Source: a virus
Virus record (IMG/VR): IMGVR_UViG_3300003886_000001
Span: 1-64,000 of that record
DNA length: 64,000 bases
Reading direction: 5' to 3' (one strand)
Numbering within the stretch: position 1 is the first letter of the stretch; each line of letters begins with the position of its first letter. The position numbers were made by a program, and so were the translations under genes. Positions 17,527 through 26,723 of the stretch are shown piece after piece. Below the pieces are notes generated by a model. That model worked only from the letters and a program-made list of their open reading frames with translations, made no database searches and was not told the DNA's origin.

Positions 17527-17952
17527 ATGAAAGTAAATTACGACACTCCACAACCTATAGGCGCTGGTGTTAACTCGGTTTTTCCTCGTCTAGAATACCG
17601 TTATAAAGACCGGCTAAAACTAAAGCTGCCGAAGTTAAATGCACTTAGGCAGTTTGGTAGCTATGGTATGATTGAAATTAGCGTGGTTTGGTTCTATCCA
17701 CTGAATCCACCAGGAAAGATATATCAGTCCGTGTTTAATGCTCCGGAAGCATCATATTGGCTTGCCTATTATCAACATGACGGAAATGTAACAGAAGCAC
17801 ACTTCGTGCCCTCTCCAGACCAATTTACTAGTGGGACGTTTAGTATTCCTATATCTCCCCCAGTTATTTCACCAGTTTCTCCGGCAGCGTGGTATATAGA
17901 GGATAAGGAAGCCGGAGCATATGCCTTTGGCAATGATAAACACACGTTCTAA
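17527..17952 (+). CDS. SYG-WLxYY paralogue C
   Basis: 141 residues. FGSYGMIEISVVW, IYQSVFNAPEASYWLAYY, FVPSPDQFTSGTFSIP. Aromatic-rich, soluble, no signal peptide. Tandem duplication with A and B. Function unknown. Confidence 0.65.
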   Translation: MKVNYDTPQPIGAGVNSVFPRLEYRYKDRLKLKLPKLNALRQFGSYGMIEISVVWFYPLNPPGKIYQSVFNAPEASYWLAYYQHDGNVTEAHFVPSPDQFTSGTFSIPISPPVISPVSPAAWYIEDKEAGAYAFGNDKHTF

Positions 17953-17999
17953 TCTTTCTCATAGACCAAGATGTTATCCTAGGGGAGAAAGGCAGACTG

Positions 18000-18929
18000 A
18001 TGAATCTAGCGGAATTGATGCGACCCACTAACTTAAATGATGTAATAGGTAATGAACACATAGTCAATCCACTAAGAAAACAATTAGCTGATGACACTCT
18101 AAGCCAGACACTCATGTTTACTGGGCAATATGGCTCTGGTAAAACAACTTTTGCTAAGATAATAGCTAAAGAGATAGAAGCAGACGTAACAGAGATTGAT
18201 TGCGGAAGCGAAGGTACGATTGATAACATTCGTCAATTAATTGTATCAGCTACCCATTCATCGCTATTCTCCCCAAAGAAAGTATTTATCTTTGATGAGG
18301 CGCATAAGCTCTCCCAAGTATCACAAACAGCCCTCCTCAAGACGCTGGAAGAGCCCAATAAAAACATCCATTTTATTCTCCTTACCAATGAGCCACAGAA
18401 ACTCTTGAAAACGATACAGAGCCGTTGTGTGGTCTACGAGACTAGACCAGCTACCAATGAACAGGTGGGTATCGCTGTCGGCAAGGTAAAAGATAAGTTT
18501 AATGTTACGTTTGAAGATAATAACGACTTCTGGTCAGTAATAGAAATCGCAGAGGGCTCTTTCCGAGTAATATACTCTTTATTAGAAAAGATTATTACAG
18601 CGGCAGGCCCTAATGGTCATATCTCATCTATTGACTTTAGGAACATTGTTGGGTCATACAAGGATGAAATAGTTAACAATGAAAATCTTCCTAAGGCATT
18701 GGTAGAAGGTAATATTGAAATAGCACTCTCATCATTAAATACACTGACAGACACTAGCACTCCCTTTGCTACGACGATGAGCATTTATAAGTACCTGCGC
18801 AAAGGATACATTGAAAAATGGGCGCGAGAAGAGCATGTGAAGTATATTCTCGTTGATATCACATCCCTCATTAGTAGTAAGTTAGTGAATTGGTATGACA
18901 TAGAACGGTTGATATGGAAATATCTCTAA
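18000..18929 (+). CDS. Sliding-clamp loader subunit (DnaX/RfcS-like AAA+ ATPase)
   Basis: 309 residues; opens and loads the DNA polymerase clamp. Walker A GQYGSGKTT (about 42-50), Walker B VFIFDEAHKL (about 95-104), sensor I LLTNEPQ, and the SRC arginine-finger motif in IQSRCVV (about 140). Lacks the zinc finger of bacterial DnaX, so it is closer to phage or archaeal small subunits. RBS GGGGAGAAAGG. The next gene overlaps its end by 16 bases. Confidence 0.85.
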   Translation: MNLAELMRPTNLNDVIGNEHIVNPLRKQLADDTLSQTLMFTGQYGSGKTTFAKIIAKEIEADVTEIDCGSEGTIDNIRQLIVSATHSSLFSPKKVFIFDEAHKLSQVSQTALLKTLEEPNKNIHFILLTNEPQKLLKTIQSRCVVYETRPATNEQVGIAVGKVKDKFNVTFEDNNDFWSVIEIAEGSFRVIYSLLEKIITAAGPNGHISSIDFRNIVGSYKDEIVNNENLPKALVEGNIEIALSSLNTLTDTSTPFATTMSIYKYLRKGYIEKWAREEHVKYILVDITSLISSKLVNWYDIERLIWKYL

Positions 18930-19909
18930 ATACACCATTTACGTTTGATAATATACTTATAGAGCCAAAATCAAAATCTAGAGTAAAATCACGAGCGATG
19001 GCTAAGACCACTACTTCTTTATACGGAATAGAGCTTCCAATGCCAGTGATTTCTGCTAGTATGTCTCTATTTGATACATTTCATAATGATATATCTACCA
19101 CATTTGCACAAGTTATGTATACCGCTGGAGGGCTACATATCTTTAGTCGGGGTTCACCCTTAAAGGATAGATTGGATATAGCTAAAACTATTTCAGGTAC
19201 CGGGATAGAATTCGGTATAGCAGTCAGTTATCAAGAGTTATTAGATAATCAAACAAGTTTAGAAGATTTGGACTCTTTTATTTCTATAGATATAGCAAAT
19301 GGGGCCATTTTAGATGAGATTATTTGGCAAGGAAGGTACCCATTAATATTGGGAAACTTTGGTAATCCTGGGGCAGTTCAACGAACAGACTTCCATGGGG
19401 ATATTATTTATAAATTAGGAATAGGAAGTGGTGCTGGTTGTACTACCAGGATAGTTACAGGAGTAGGTGCTCCTCAGGGGTGGTTAGTACGAGAAGCAGC
19501 GAGTAGGTCCGCAAGACCTATTATATCCGATGGAGGAATTAAGAATCCTGGGGATTTCGTAAAAGCCCTAGCTCTGGGGGCGAATGCGGTAATGATGGGT
19601 CATATGTTTGCTTCTGCGGTTGAAACTCCATGGTTACCGGTTAAGTTAGAGGACGGGAAATGGTACAAACCATATCGAGGGATGTCCTCATCTGAGGAGA
19701 AGAAATCTGTTTCTCACGTTGAGGGGGTGTCTGGGTATATACCATATTACGGAAAAACGGTAAAGGACATTATGCAGGAGTTGAGCGATGGTCTGCGCAG
19801 TGCGATGTCTTATGTAGATTCTTTTAATTTAGCAGAGTTCCGTAAGAATGTAGAGTTCTTAATAATTCCTCCTAATGATATAGAGACACAATCACGGATA
19901 GATGGATAG
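18914..19909 (+). CDS. IMP dehydrogenase / GMP reductase family enzyme
   Basis: 331 residues of TIM-barrel type. KLGIGSGAGCTTRIVTGVG carries the active-site Cys loop, and PIISDGGIKNPGDFVKALALG is the phosphate-binding signature. It has no CBS domains, and the GMSSSEEKKS flap is short, both more like GuaC (GMP reductase) than GuaB; the exact reaction is unsure. Fits purine pool adjustment alongside nrdJ. Confidence 0.8.
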   Translation: MEISLNTPFTFDNILIEPKSKSRVKSRAMAKTTTSLYGIELPMPVISASMSLFDTFHNDISTTFAQVMYTAGGLHIFSRGSPLKDRLDIAKTISGTGIEFGIAVSYQELLDNQTSLEDLDSFISIDIANGAILDEIIWQGRYPLILGNFGNPGAVQRTDFHGDIIYKLGIGSGAGCTTRIVTGVGAPQGWLVREAASRSARPIISDGGIKNPGDFVKALALGANAVMMGHMFASAVETPWLPVKLEDGKWYKPYRGMSSSEEKKSVSHVEGVSGYIPYYGKTVKDIMQELSDGLRSAMSYVDSFNLAEFRKNVEFLIIPPNDIETQSRIDG

Positions 19910-20480
19910 GAAGCCCGGGTTTACACTTAATCTTTCACACTATTTTCTATATAAACGGTCTCCCTATGGCAAAAGATGGATAATAATTGATGGGGATTAT
20001 ATTAGGACTCGTGGAGAGAAAAAGATACTACAGTACATTGAGTCTAACTACTCGTTAGGCTTTGTGTTTGGCTCATTTTTAGCTATAGGTAATACAAATG
20101 TTGCTGTGTATGATAATAAAGTACGCGGAGCAGTCAATTGGTATATACCTGCTACAAAAACTGAAGAATTTGAGACGTTAGAAAAATGTTTATATGAATC
20201 ATTTCGTCTAAACATTTCTCTTATGCCAAAAAGCAAGAACTCTTATCGAGCCATATGTTATAGTAAGCCGGTAGCAATGATGTTTATGGAGTTCGGTAAA
20301 GGAAGTGATAGACATCTGCCACCACAATACTTTGTTAGTAATAGACAGTTCCTATCAGGATTAAAAGATGGTATAGGGGCGTTTGACGGACACCTAATAC
20401 CTGGAAAAGGGTCTCAAAGAAAGTTTAGCACACAAGTGCAAGACCTGTACTATACGATACAAGAAGAATTAGATGAATAA
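19902..20480 (+). CDS. LAGLIDADG-fold protein lacking the catalytic acids
   Basis: 192 residues with two LAGLIDADG-like helices: LGFVFGSFLAIG at about 52-63 and FLSGLKDGIG at about 150-159, spaced as in a two-domain monomer. In both, the position that should be the catalytic Asp is Ile (LAIG, DGIG). It is therefore probably a DNA-binding relic or regulator rather than a nuclease. It overlaps the upstream gene by 8 bases. Confidence 0.55.
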   Translation: MDRKPGFTLNLSHYFLYKRSPYGKRWIIIDGDYIRTRGEKKILQYIESNYSLGFVFGSFLAIGNTNVAVYDNKVRGAVNWYIPATKTEEFETLEKCLYESFRLNISLMPKSKNSYRAICYSKPVAMMFMEFGKGSDRHLPPQYFVSNRQFLSGLKDGIGAFDGHLIPGKGSQRKFSTQVQDLYYTIQEELDE

Positions 20481-20483
20481 TTA

Positions 20484-20512
20484 TTGACGTAGGGGGCTTT
20501 GTATGCTATAAT
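20484..20512 (+). promoter_or_regulatory. Sigma70-type promoter placed at the start codon
   Basis: TTGACG 20484-20489, 17-base spacer, TGC then TATAAT 20507-20512. ATG follows after 6 bases, where transcription should begin, so the mRNA would be leaderless. Confidence 0.8.
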
Positions 20513-20518
20513 ATACAT

Positions 20519-21331
20519 ATGAAGGTCTTTATCTACGACAGCCCAAATGAATTAAATATAATATTTGGTGAACATGACTCTCTTATTCCCTTTCTTGGTA
20601 CCAACCTGTTGAACTTTTCTACAATGGGTATCATCAGGAATGCTCAGCAAACAGGCGAGGGTCACACAATATATCTACCGGACTCGTGGGAAGTCACAAA
20701 CACGAGTCTTTACTCTTTTTATACAAATGTAATTGAAACCCTAAAGGACCGCCAGACAAAAGAGTATGAACTAGTGTTTTTGATGAGTGTATTTTCTTTA
20801 GCAGTTGGTGATATCTCTAAAGATGATATAGCATATCTAAAACAACATCCGGAAAAGATGTTCCAAAACAACGGAGTTATTGGAGGGTACTTAAAAAAAG
20901 GCCAAGAGCTTCCTACCCCAGAGGAGTTTACTGGGTTTGACGCTTTCTGGAACTTAGATATTACGACTTATTTAGATATTAGTCAAAAGTTGGTTAGTCA
21001 GTTAACTGTTGATAGTATAGATATACCAGAAACAGTAACCGTTTATGGCAACCCATCTGTACTTTCTGATAAAATATCCAACAGCACCATTTGTGCTCCA
21101 TCCTATATTAGTAGGGAAGCATCTGTTGTAAACTCTTATATTGCTCCTGGTACTATCATTACCGGTGAAACAAAGATTTCTGGTAGTAAAGTATTTGGTT
21201 CTTTTATTGAAAACTCCACCATTTTAAGTTCTGAACTGACTGACTCAATTGTGTCAGACTCCCTTATAGAACAGATTAACCTCACCAAAGCAATAGTTCC
21301 TAAAGGAAGTATACTACAATATGAAGGGTAG
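20519..21331 (+). CDS. Protein with C-terminal left-handed beta-helix-like repeats
   Basis: 270 residues. Residues 1-175 are not recognised. From about 178, short hydrophobic repeats (NSTICAPSYISREASVVNSY, then IAPGTIITGETKISGSKV) resemble hexapeptide beta-helix coils, as found at the C-terminus of nucleotidyltransferases and in tail proteins. It has its own promoter and no ribosome site before ATG 20519. Function unknown. Confidence 0.6.
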   Translation: MKVFIYDSPNELNIIFGEHDSLIPFLGTNLLNFSTMGIIRNAQQTGEGHTIYLPDSWEVTNTSLYSFYTNVIETLKDRQTKEYELVFLMSVFSLAVGDISKDDIAYLKQHPEKMFQNNGVIGGYLKKGQELPTPEEFTGFDAFWNLDITTYLDISQKLVSQLTVDSIDIPETVTVYGNPSVLSDKISNSTICAPSYISREASVVNSYIAPGTIITGETKISGSKVFGSFIENSTILSSELTDSIVSDSLIEQINLTKAIVPKGSILQYEG

Positions 21332-21698
21332 ATTTAAGCTATTACGTCCTTATGCAGAAGATATTATGCAAGATTACCTATATGGCGACCTTAATATGAG
21401 TGAGATAGCTCTTAAATATGAGGTACACTACTCTAATTTAAGAAGATTTATAAAGTTTGAGATTAAAGAACGCGGGCTAGAGGAAAGCTTTAATGTTCAA
21501 TATATAAATGTTGAGGACTTTCATTGGTTGGATATAGGGGATACTTTTCAGTTTGCCGATTGGTTAACTATCTGGAGAATAACGAAAGTGACAGAGAAGG
21601 AAAATGATAAGGTATTTGAGCTAATACCTACCCCGTCTAGAAATACACTGCGTCATTGGATAAATGACAGTTTGGTAACGTCTCATGAGATATACTAA
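21321..21698 (+). CDS. Helix-turn-helix protein
   Basis: 125 residues. Residues 8-45 (YAEDIMQDYLYGDLNMSEIA, then LKYEVHYSNLRRFIKFEI) form a homeodomain-like HTH, followed by a small beta domain. The KERGLEE string recurs at the start of the next protein, suggesting local duplication. Possibly a DNA-recognition partner of the packaging machinery, given its place before terminase. Confidence 0.6.
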   Translation: MKGRFKLLRPYAEDIMQDYLYGDLNMSEIALKYEVHYSNLRRFIKFEIKERGLEESFNVQYINVEDFHWLDIGDTFQFADWLTIWRITKVTEKENDKVFELIPTPSRNTLRHWINDSLVTSHEIY

Positions 21699-22356
21699 GA
21701 TTAAAGAACGCGGGCTAGAAAAAAAGATTAAAGACGCCTTCTATAAAGATAAACTTAGCAAGACGCAGATTGCTAAAAAGTATGATTTGAACTATGTGGA
21801 AGTTTACTATTATCTTAGAGAAGATAAGATTAGGAATTATGATGATGAGAATTTAGAAGCCATCTCTATGTCCGACGAGGTTAGCCCTCTTAGTGCTATT
21901 ACTCATTATTTCCAGAGTGTTCATCAAGCGTCTAAGGAACTAGCATTTACCGGGATATTGGCACAGATGTACCGTGAAGAGATAGCTAAGATTGTTGATG
22001 AAGAAGGGTTATCAGCACTGTCGCTTGGGAGCAATAATGAGATTATGCGACTATGGCATAAAAATGCTCAAAAACTTAATAAGCTCGTAGAATTGGCACC
22101 AAAACAGTTAGAGGGGTATATTAACTTGTTTGCTCAGGTATTGGATGTGCAAAGGGAAGTCTCATATGTTAAAATAGTAACTGACCTACTACGTAAAGAT
22201 GACCCGGTCCTGTATCATAAATTACAACGAGCCCTAAACGCGGACCCAGTTGCTAAGAAGGTATTAGACTCTCTAACACGAGAAGACATAATAACTTATT
22301 GGGATTCTGAAGTTGGTTCCGTGGTGCGCGAAAAGGTTCCGGTACTTGAGGAGTAG
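21685..22356 (+). CDS. Putative terminase small subunit
   Basis: 223 residues. An N-terminal HTH (about 20-45, LSKTQIAKKYDLNYVEVYYY) is followed by long helices, the plan of many TerS proteins, and the next gene is the large terminase 2 bases downstream. No sequence signature proves the call; it rests on HTH, size and position. Confidence 0.55.
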   Translation: MRYTKIKERGLEKKIKDAFYKDKLSKTQIAKKYDLNYVEVYYYLREDKIRNYDDENLEAISMSDEVSPLSAITHYFQSVHQASKELAFTGILAQMYREEIAKIVDEEGLSALSLGSNNEIMRLWHKNAQKLNKLVELAPKQLEGYINLFAQVLDVQREVSYVKIVTDLLRKDDPVLYHKLQRALNADPVAKKVLDSLTREDIITYWDSEVGSVVREKVPVLEE

Positions 22357-22358
22357 CT

Positions 22359-24278
22359 ATGCCAAAAAAATCAGAGTTTAGAGCCACTTCTACATGGGGA
22401 GACCTACTTAAAAAGAGTGAATATGTAGCTAGGGAAGAGGCTGGAGAAACGTACCGTGTAAAGCCTGTAGATTTAAGAACTTTCGTTCTTAGCCACGACT
22501 ACCTAGGACAAGATATGTGGGGAATATCCCGGGTACAAGAAGATTTTCTTAAAACAGGGTCCGACCTTGAAAATGGTATAAACTTCTTTGTCCTATTTGT
22601 GGGGAAGGGGGGAGGAAAGAATTGGTCATCCGGGGTACTTTTCCTGTACATCGTCTATAAATTACTATGTATGTATGACCCTCATAAGTATCTAAACCAC
22701 AATAGCGCTAAAGCTATCACTTTAATTAACGTAGCAATTAACGAGATGCAAGCTAGGAAAAACTTCTTTAACCCGCTGATTAATATACTTCGCTCGGCTG
22801 GGGATAAAGCCTTTAAGCAGTTTGGATTTGACCCAGAAGCTGATATACAGAAGATGCAGGTAGTTTTCCCCAAAAATATAGAAATTATGTCAGCCAATAG
22901 CAGGGCTGGTGGTATTGAAGGATACGATTTGTTGGTCGCCATGGCGGACGAAGTAGATGATGTGGAGTTCCATAGTGTAGATAAAATTGTTGGGACACTC
23001 CGTACATCTTCTCAGTCAAGATTTCAAGGAAAAGAAAAAGTAGTAGTGATTTCATACCAACGATATGTAGGGTCTTCAGGTAAAATCAATGAGTTTTATG
23101 TAAATGCTGGAAACTTTTCCCATGTGTATGCGAGAAAGTACTCATCATGGGAATTTCACCCTGAAAAGAAAGAGTCTGACTTTGAGACATATTTCAAAGA
23201 AAATCCAGAGATGGCGGCGTGTGTTTATGGTTCCGTTGTTAGCGGTAGTTTTGTAGACTCGTGGATTAAAGAACCGCAAAGAATAAAAAATGCAATGAAT
23301 TGGGGGCGCACTTGGATTTTAGATTGGCCTCTACCGTACGATAGCTACAAAATAGGGTCAGAAGAGTGGAAGTCTCAACTTACACATAAAGAGTGGAGGC
23401 GTTCCCCACTATCAGAACATATCTATACAAAAGGTCACAGAAAACACCAGCTAGACCCATATAATTTACCTATTGCTAAACTAGGTGACCCCAATCAAAT
23501 TTATATATTTTGTGGTGACCCAGCATTAGGGTCAGAGGTAAACGGAGGGGATGGTTATGGGATTGCCTTGGCACATAGGGAAATAGTTAGTGATGACCGT
23601 AATCGTAGATATGTACGACCAATAATTGACCTGGCCTTTAGATTTACCGGAAGAATGTTTGATGAAGGACAGGTGCAGATGGTAGCAGTGGAAAAGTTTA
23701 TAACAAGCTTAAAAGACCTACATGGTTATAATATCAAATACTTTTCTTTTGATGGCTGGAATTCTGCCTCTTTAACCCAGTGGATTACTAAGACCTATCG
23801 AAATGCAGTTGTTCGGGACTTTAATCTGGTAGAAACTAAGGATTATACCGCGTTACGAGACGCTATATTTGGTGAAGTTCCGCCGGCGAACGGTAAAGGT
23901 GAAAAGGAAAGTAATGGAGGTATTGATTTACCGTGGCATCCTATTCTTTACGAGGAACTAAGAGAACTACGAGAGGACAGGAGTAAAAATCCTGCTAAAG
24001 TGGACCACCCTACAGGCGGCGGTAAGGACATTGCTGATGTTGTAGCTAAAGCTGTTTACACATTAACCTATGCGTGGCCATTTACGGATATAATATCTGT
24101 AGGAATTCCAGATAGAGAGGATGAGCTAGCCTCTAAAGTGAGAACTGGTGTTGCAACAGACGATGAGAAGCAAAAGTATATGGAAGAAGTATATTCAGAA
24201 ACTATCGGATTAGGTTCCTGGAAAAAGATGCACGTAAAAGATACTATTAACTTATATGATATCTTTCCAAAGATTTGA
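22359..24278 (+). CDS. terL: Terminase large subunit
   Basis: 639 residues; ATP-driven DNA packaging motor and headful nuclease. A variant Walker A VGKGGGKNW is at about 82-89 (glycine-rich, with N where T/S is usual), Walker B LLVAMADEVDD at about 191-201, and nuclease-domain acids occur in FCGDPALGSE (about 386) and GGKDIADV (about 554), with YFSFDGWNS between. The order and size fit phage TerL. Confidence 0.85.
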   Translation: MPKKSEFRATSTWGDLLKKSEYVAREEAGETYRVKPVDLRTFVLSHDYLGQDMWGISRVQEDFLKTGSDLENGINFFVLFVGKGGGKNWSSGVLFLYIVYKLLCMYDPHKYLNHNSAKAITLINVAINEMQARKNFFNPLINILRSAGDKAFKQFGFDPEADIQKMQVVFPKNIEIMSANSRAGGIEGYDLLVAMADEVDDVEFHSVDKIVGTLRTSSQSRFQGKEKVVVISYQRYVGSSGKINEFYVNAGNFSHVYARKYSSWEFHPEKKESDFETYFKENPEMAACVYGSVVSGSFVDSWIKEPQRIKNAMNWGRTWILDWPLPYDSYKIGSEEWKSQLTHKEWRRSPLSEHIYTKGHRKHQLDPYNLPIAKLGDPNQIYIFCGDPALGSEVNGGDGYGIALAHREIVSDDRNRRYVRPIIDLAFRFTGRMFDEGQVQMVAVEKFITSLKDLHGYNIKYFSFDGWNSASLTQWITKTYRNAVVRDFNLVETKDYTALRDAIFGEVPPANGKGEKESNGGIDLPWHPILYEELRELREDRSKNPAKVDHPTGGGKDIADVVAKAVYTLTYAWPFTDIISVGIPDREDELASKVRTGVATDDEKQKYMEEVYSETIGLGSWKKMHVKDTINLYDIFPKI

Positions 24279-24303
24279 ATGTCCTTGATTAATTGAGTAT
24301 AAT
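24275..24303 (+). promoter_or_regulatory. Sigma70-type promoter for the HD gene
   Basis: TTGAAT 24275-24280 (overlapping the end of terL), 17-base spacer, TATAAT 24298-24303. It decides the start of the next gene, since an ATG inside the -10 box cannot be used from this promoter. Confidence 0.65.
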
Positions 24304-24325
24304 GACAAAAAGAAGGGACATCGTC

Positions 24326-24874
24326 GTGGAGTTAGCCGTTATCAATAAAATCTTTCTTGAACGAGAAGTACAAAAAGTAACTGATGGCAATATGCAGGGG
24401 TTTTTACTAGCTGCCATGGGAGATTTTCCCTATTACTTCTGGGAAGCTCCTGCTAGTGTCGGGCAATACCACCCTAAGGACGAGCGCAAAGCTGGGGGAT
24501 TAGTTTTACACACGCGTAGAGTATGTAAATTAGTTGATATCTTTGTTAGGTTTTACGACCTAACATTATGGGAACGAGATATTCTTTTAGCGGCTTCTGT
24601 ATTACATGATTCTTTTGCAAGGGGAATCCCTCCTAAAGAGTTGGGAGCCTCAGATGTGATGCATCCACTTTATCCATTACTGCAATTTCCATTTAATGGT
24701 TATGCGGATAGATTCATAGATGCTAATAATTATGCAGTTCTTATGGAATGCATTTCTTCTCATAGCGGACCATGGAGCGTAAATCCCCTACTGAGGAGTA
24801 ATAAAAAGCTCCCAGGTATATTTCAGATAATAGATTATGTTGCCAGCAGAGAAAATATAGAGGTAAAGTTATAG
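24326..24874 (+). CDS. HD-domain phosphohydrolase
   Basis: 182 residues from GTG 24326, chosen because AGAAGGGA lies 7 bases upstream; ATG 24302 in the same frame sits in the promoter -10 box. Metal ligands appear in order: His62 (VLHTRR), HD at 94-95 (SVLHDSF), His146 (SSHSGPW). A metal-dependent phosphohydrolase acting on nucleotides or a cyclic nucleotide is likely; substrate unknown. Confidence 0.75.
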   Translation: MELAVINKIFLEREVQKVTDGNMQGFLLAAMGDFPYYFWEAPASVGQYHPKDERKAGGLVLHTRRVCKLVDIFVRFYDLTLWERDILLAASVLHDSFARGIPPKELGASDVMHPLYPLLQFPFNGYADRFIDANNYAVLMECISSHSGPWSVNPLLRSNKKLPGIFQIIDYVASRENIEVKL

Positions 24875-24882
24875 GAGTAAAA

Positions 24883-25227
24883 ATGTTACTTGAAGTTGAG
24901 TTCCCTAGAGACGCAGAAGTTAAAGAATCTTCATTTAATTCAAATTATCCTAAAATATTGGTAGATAAAGATGGGAAAGCTAGTGTTTTGGAGTCATCTG
25001 TACCAACTCTATCAAATGGAGAATCCGTAGCTGAGCCATTGGACTCTAAATTTGGAATAAACTACTCATTGTTGACATTTAAGGATACTAAGTCTTCATA
25101 TGTTATTCATTATATAAAATCAGGTCCAGTCATCCCTACACTCCCAATAACTATTACCTCAATTAACGGGGCATTAATAGGAACACTACAAGTATCTACC
25201 GGTGTATCAACGCTACTAATAAATTAA
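24883..25227 (+). CDS. Beta-rich protein, possible virion component
   Basis: 114 residues, RBS GGAG. SFNSNYPKILVDKDGKASVL resembles the N-terminus of the protein at 28757-29689 (SGSKYPKILINGTTGAYE). The rest is short strands ending in a beta-sandwich-like pattern. Not recognised. Confidence 0.55.
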   Translation: MLLEVEFPRDAEVKESSFNSNYPKILVDKDGKASVLESSVPTLSNGESVAEPLDSKFGINYSLLTFKDTKSSYVIHYIKSGPVIPTLPITITSINGALIGTLQVSTGVSTLLIN

Positions 25228-25239
25228 TGAGGAGATATA

Positions 25240-26445
25240 GTGAGTAATGCTGTTACCATGCACAAAATGGGGCCGAATAAGGAGTATATTCTTATATCGT
25301 CAATGGCTATATTTAGTAATAATCAAAGTGCTGTATTTATAAAACAAAGTGATTTATCCACTAAGTCAGTAACCCTAACCGGCACCGGCTCAGTTCCTAT
25401 GCCTACAGGGGATTCATTCGGGAACTTTATACCAGACGTAGGAGATTATGGACTCGTCGTGTTAAATCCTAGTGGTAGTATCGCTTGGTATGACTACACT
25501 AATGACGCTCTTTTAACTACTCCTGTAGGGAGCCCATATCTAATCAGCAGCGGGAACGACACATGGTATTATTATTCATTTTCTTCTGCCCCCACTCTTG
25601 TTGGTACATTAAATATTCTAAAATTTCCAACAAAGGTAATAATTACTTCCTATGACACAACTGGTGAAATAAATCATGTATTTGAAATACTTCTAACTTC
25701 CTCCTTGTCACTAAATGATATAACCAGTAATTTTACTTTAGCACCAAACTTAAATTTTAATTATCTAAATGATACTTATTTTGTAGAAGCTAGCACTTCC
25801 CATATTGCGTTAGTACAATCTAGTGACTACACACATGTATGGACTATACCATTAACTTCATTTTCATCCTTTAGTTTGGGCGGAGATGACCCTGTTTATA
25901 TATTGAGCGGTGACGGAAAAACTCTATATTTCTTCTATGAGGATGTTAATGGTAACCCCTTCGTTGCTCCAATTGATATAACTACGGGAGTTATAGGTTC
26001 AATTTCTACAGTGCCAGTATCTGCTGCGTATGCGGCTGGAACCATAGGAGTAACTGATAATGGCAGTGATAGACTTCTAGTCTGGCCTGGGGAAGCTGAT
26101 ATATTAGATTTAACTAATGGGGCAATTACCGCCATAGCTTCTCCTAATTTTAATATCAGCGTAAATGCAGACCTAGTGGAAGGATTTGTAGATGGAAATG
26201 GGAGCATGGTCGTATTCTTAGGGGATTCCTCTACCAATAAACTCTATATGAAGATAATACCAAAAGGCTCTACTACAGGAACAGAGTATAATTTAGCAGT
26301 CGGGACTAATGATAGATACGCCGCCTCATTGATGTGGGATGATACTACCCTTTACCTACTATACCCATATGCTTCTACTCAAACTAAGTTATTTGAGTTT
26401 AAGTTAAATCAAGTACCTAATAATATACCAATCACAATACCATAA
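25240..26445 (+). CDS. Beta-propeller-like protein, possible virion component
   Basis: 401 residues from GTG 25240 (RBS GAGGAG). Repeating blocks of about 45-60 residues, each with strand-turn-strand around G(D/N)(D/G) turns (DPVYILSGDGKTLYFFY, then GSDRLLVWPGEADILDL), suggest a beta-propeller. No signal peptide. It ends at the bidirectional terminator. A tail or receptor-binding role is a guess. Confidence 0.55.
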   Translation: MSNAVTMHKMGPNKEYILISSMAIFSNNQSAVFIKQSDLSTKSVTLTGTGSVPMPTGDSFGNFIPDVGDYGLVVLNPSGSIAWYDYTNDALLTTPVGSPYLISSGNDTWYYYSFSSAPTLVGTLNILKFPTKVIITSYDTTGEINHVFEILLTSSLSLNDITSNFTLAPNLNFNYLNDTYFVEASTSHIALVQSSDYTHVWTIPLTSFSSFSLGGDDPVYILSGDGKTLYFFYEDVNGNPFVAPIDITTGVIGSISTVPVSAAYAAGTIGVTDNGSDRLLVWPGEADILDLTNGAITAIASPNFNISVNADLVEGFVDGNGSMVVFLGDSSTNKLYMKIIPKGSTTGTEYNLAVGTNDRYAASLMWDDTTLYLLYPYASTQTKLFEFKLNQVPNNIPITIP

Positions 26446-26450
26446 AAATA

Positions 26451-26475
26451 GCCCGGGAAACCGGGCTTCTTCTAT
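26451..26475. terminator. Bidirectional intrinsic terminator
   Basis: GCCCGG at 26451-26456 and CCGGGC at 26461-26466 around a GAAA loop, followed by TTCTTCTATTTT on the plus strand and preceded by ATAAAAATA, giving a U-rich tail on the other strand. It lies between two convergent genes. Confidence 0.85.
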
Positions 26476-26723
26476 TTTATCTCATGCTTTCTATATTGCT
26501 CAAGGAAGTTATCGAGCAAAAATGTTGAAGAGGCGGCTAATAGTGAGCCAAATTTAATATAAGCAACAATCTCTTCTTTAGTCGCGTACTTATTTTCTAT
26601 TAAAAAGTTAAGGTGGGCTTCAAGCATTCCTCCAACTGCCTCTATTTCTTCTTCACTAGGTATATACACTGGCATCCCTATATTAAAGATAAAATCTGGG
26701 TCTTTATCCATTATTCCTTTCAT
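26472..26723 (-). CDS. Hypothetical protein
   Basis: 83 residues, acidic and helical, with no motif recognised. It overlaps the zinc-finger gene upstream by 20 bases and is the last gene of the leftward block. Confidence 0.6.
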   Translation of the reverse strand: MKGIMDKDPDFIFNIGMPVYIPSEEEIEAVGGMLEAHLNFLIENKYATKEEIVAYIKFGSLLAASSTFLLDNFLEQYRKHEIK

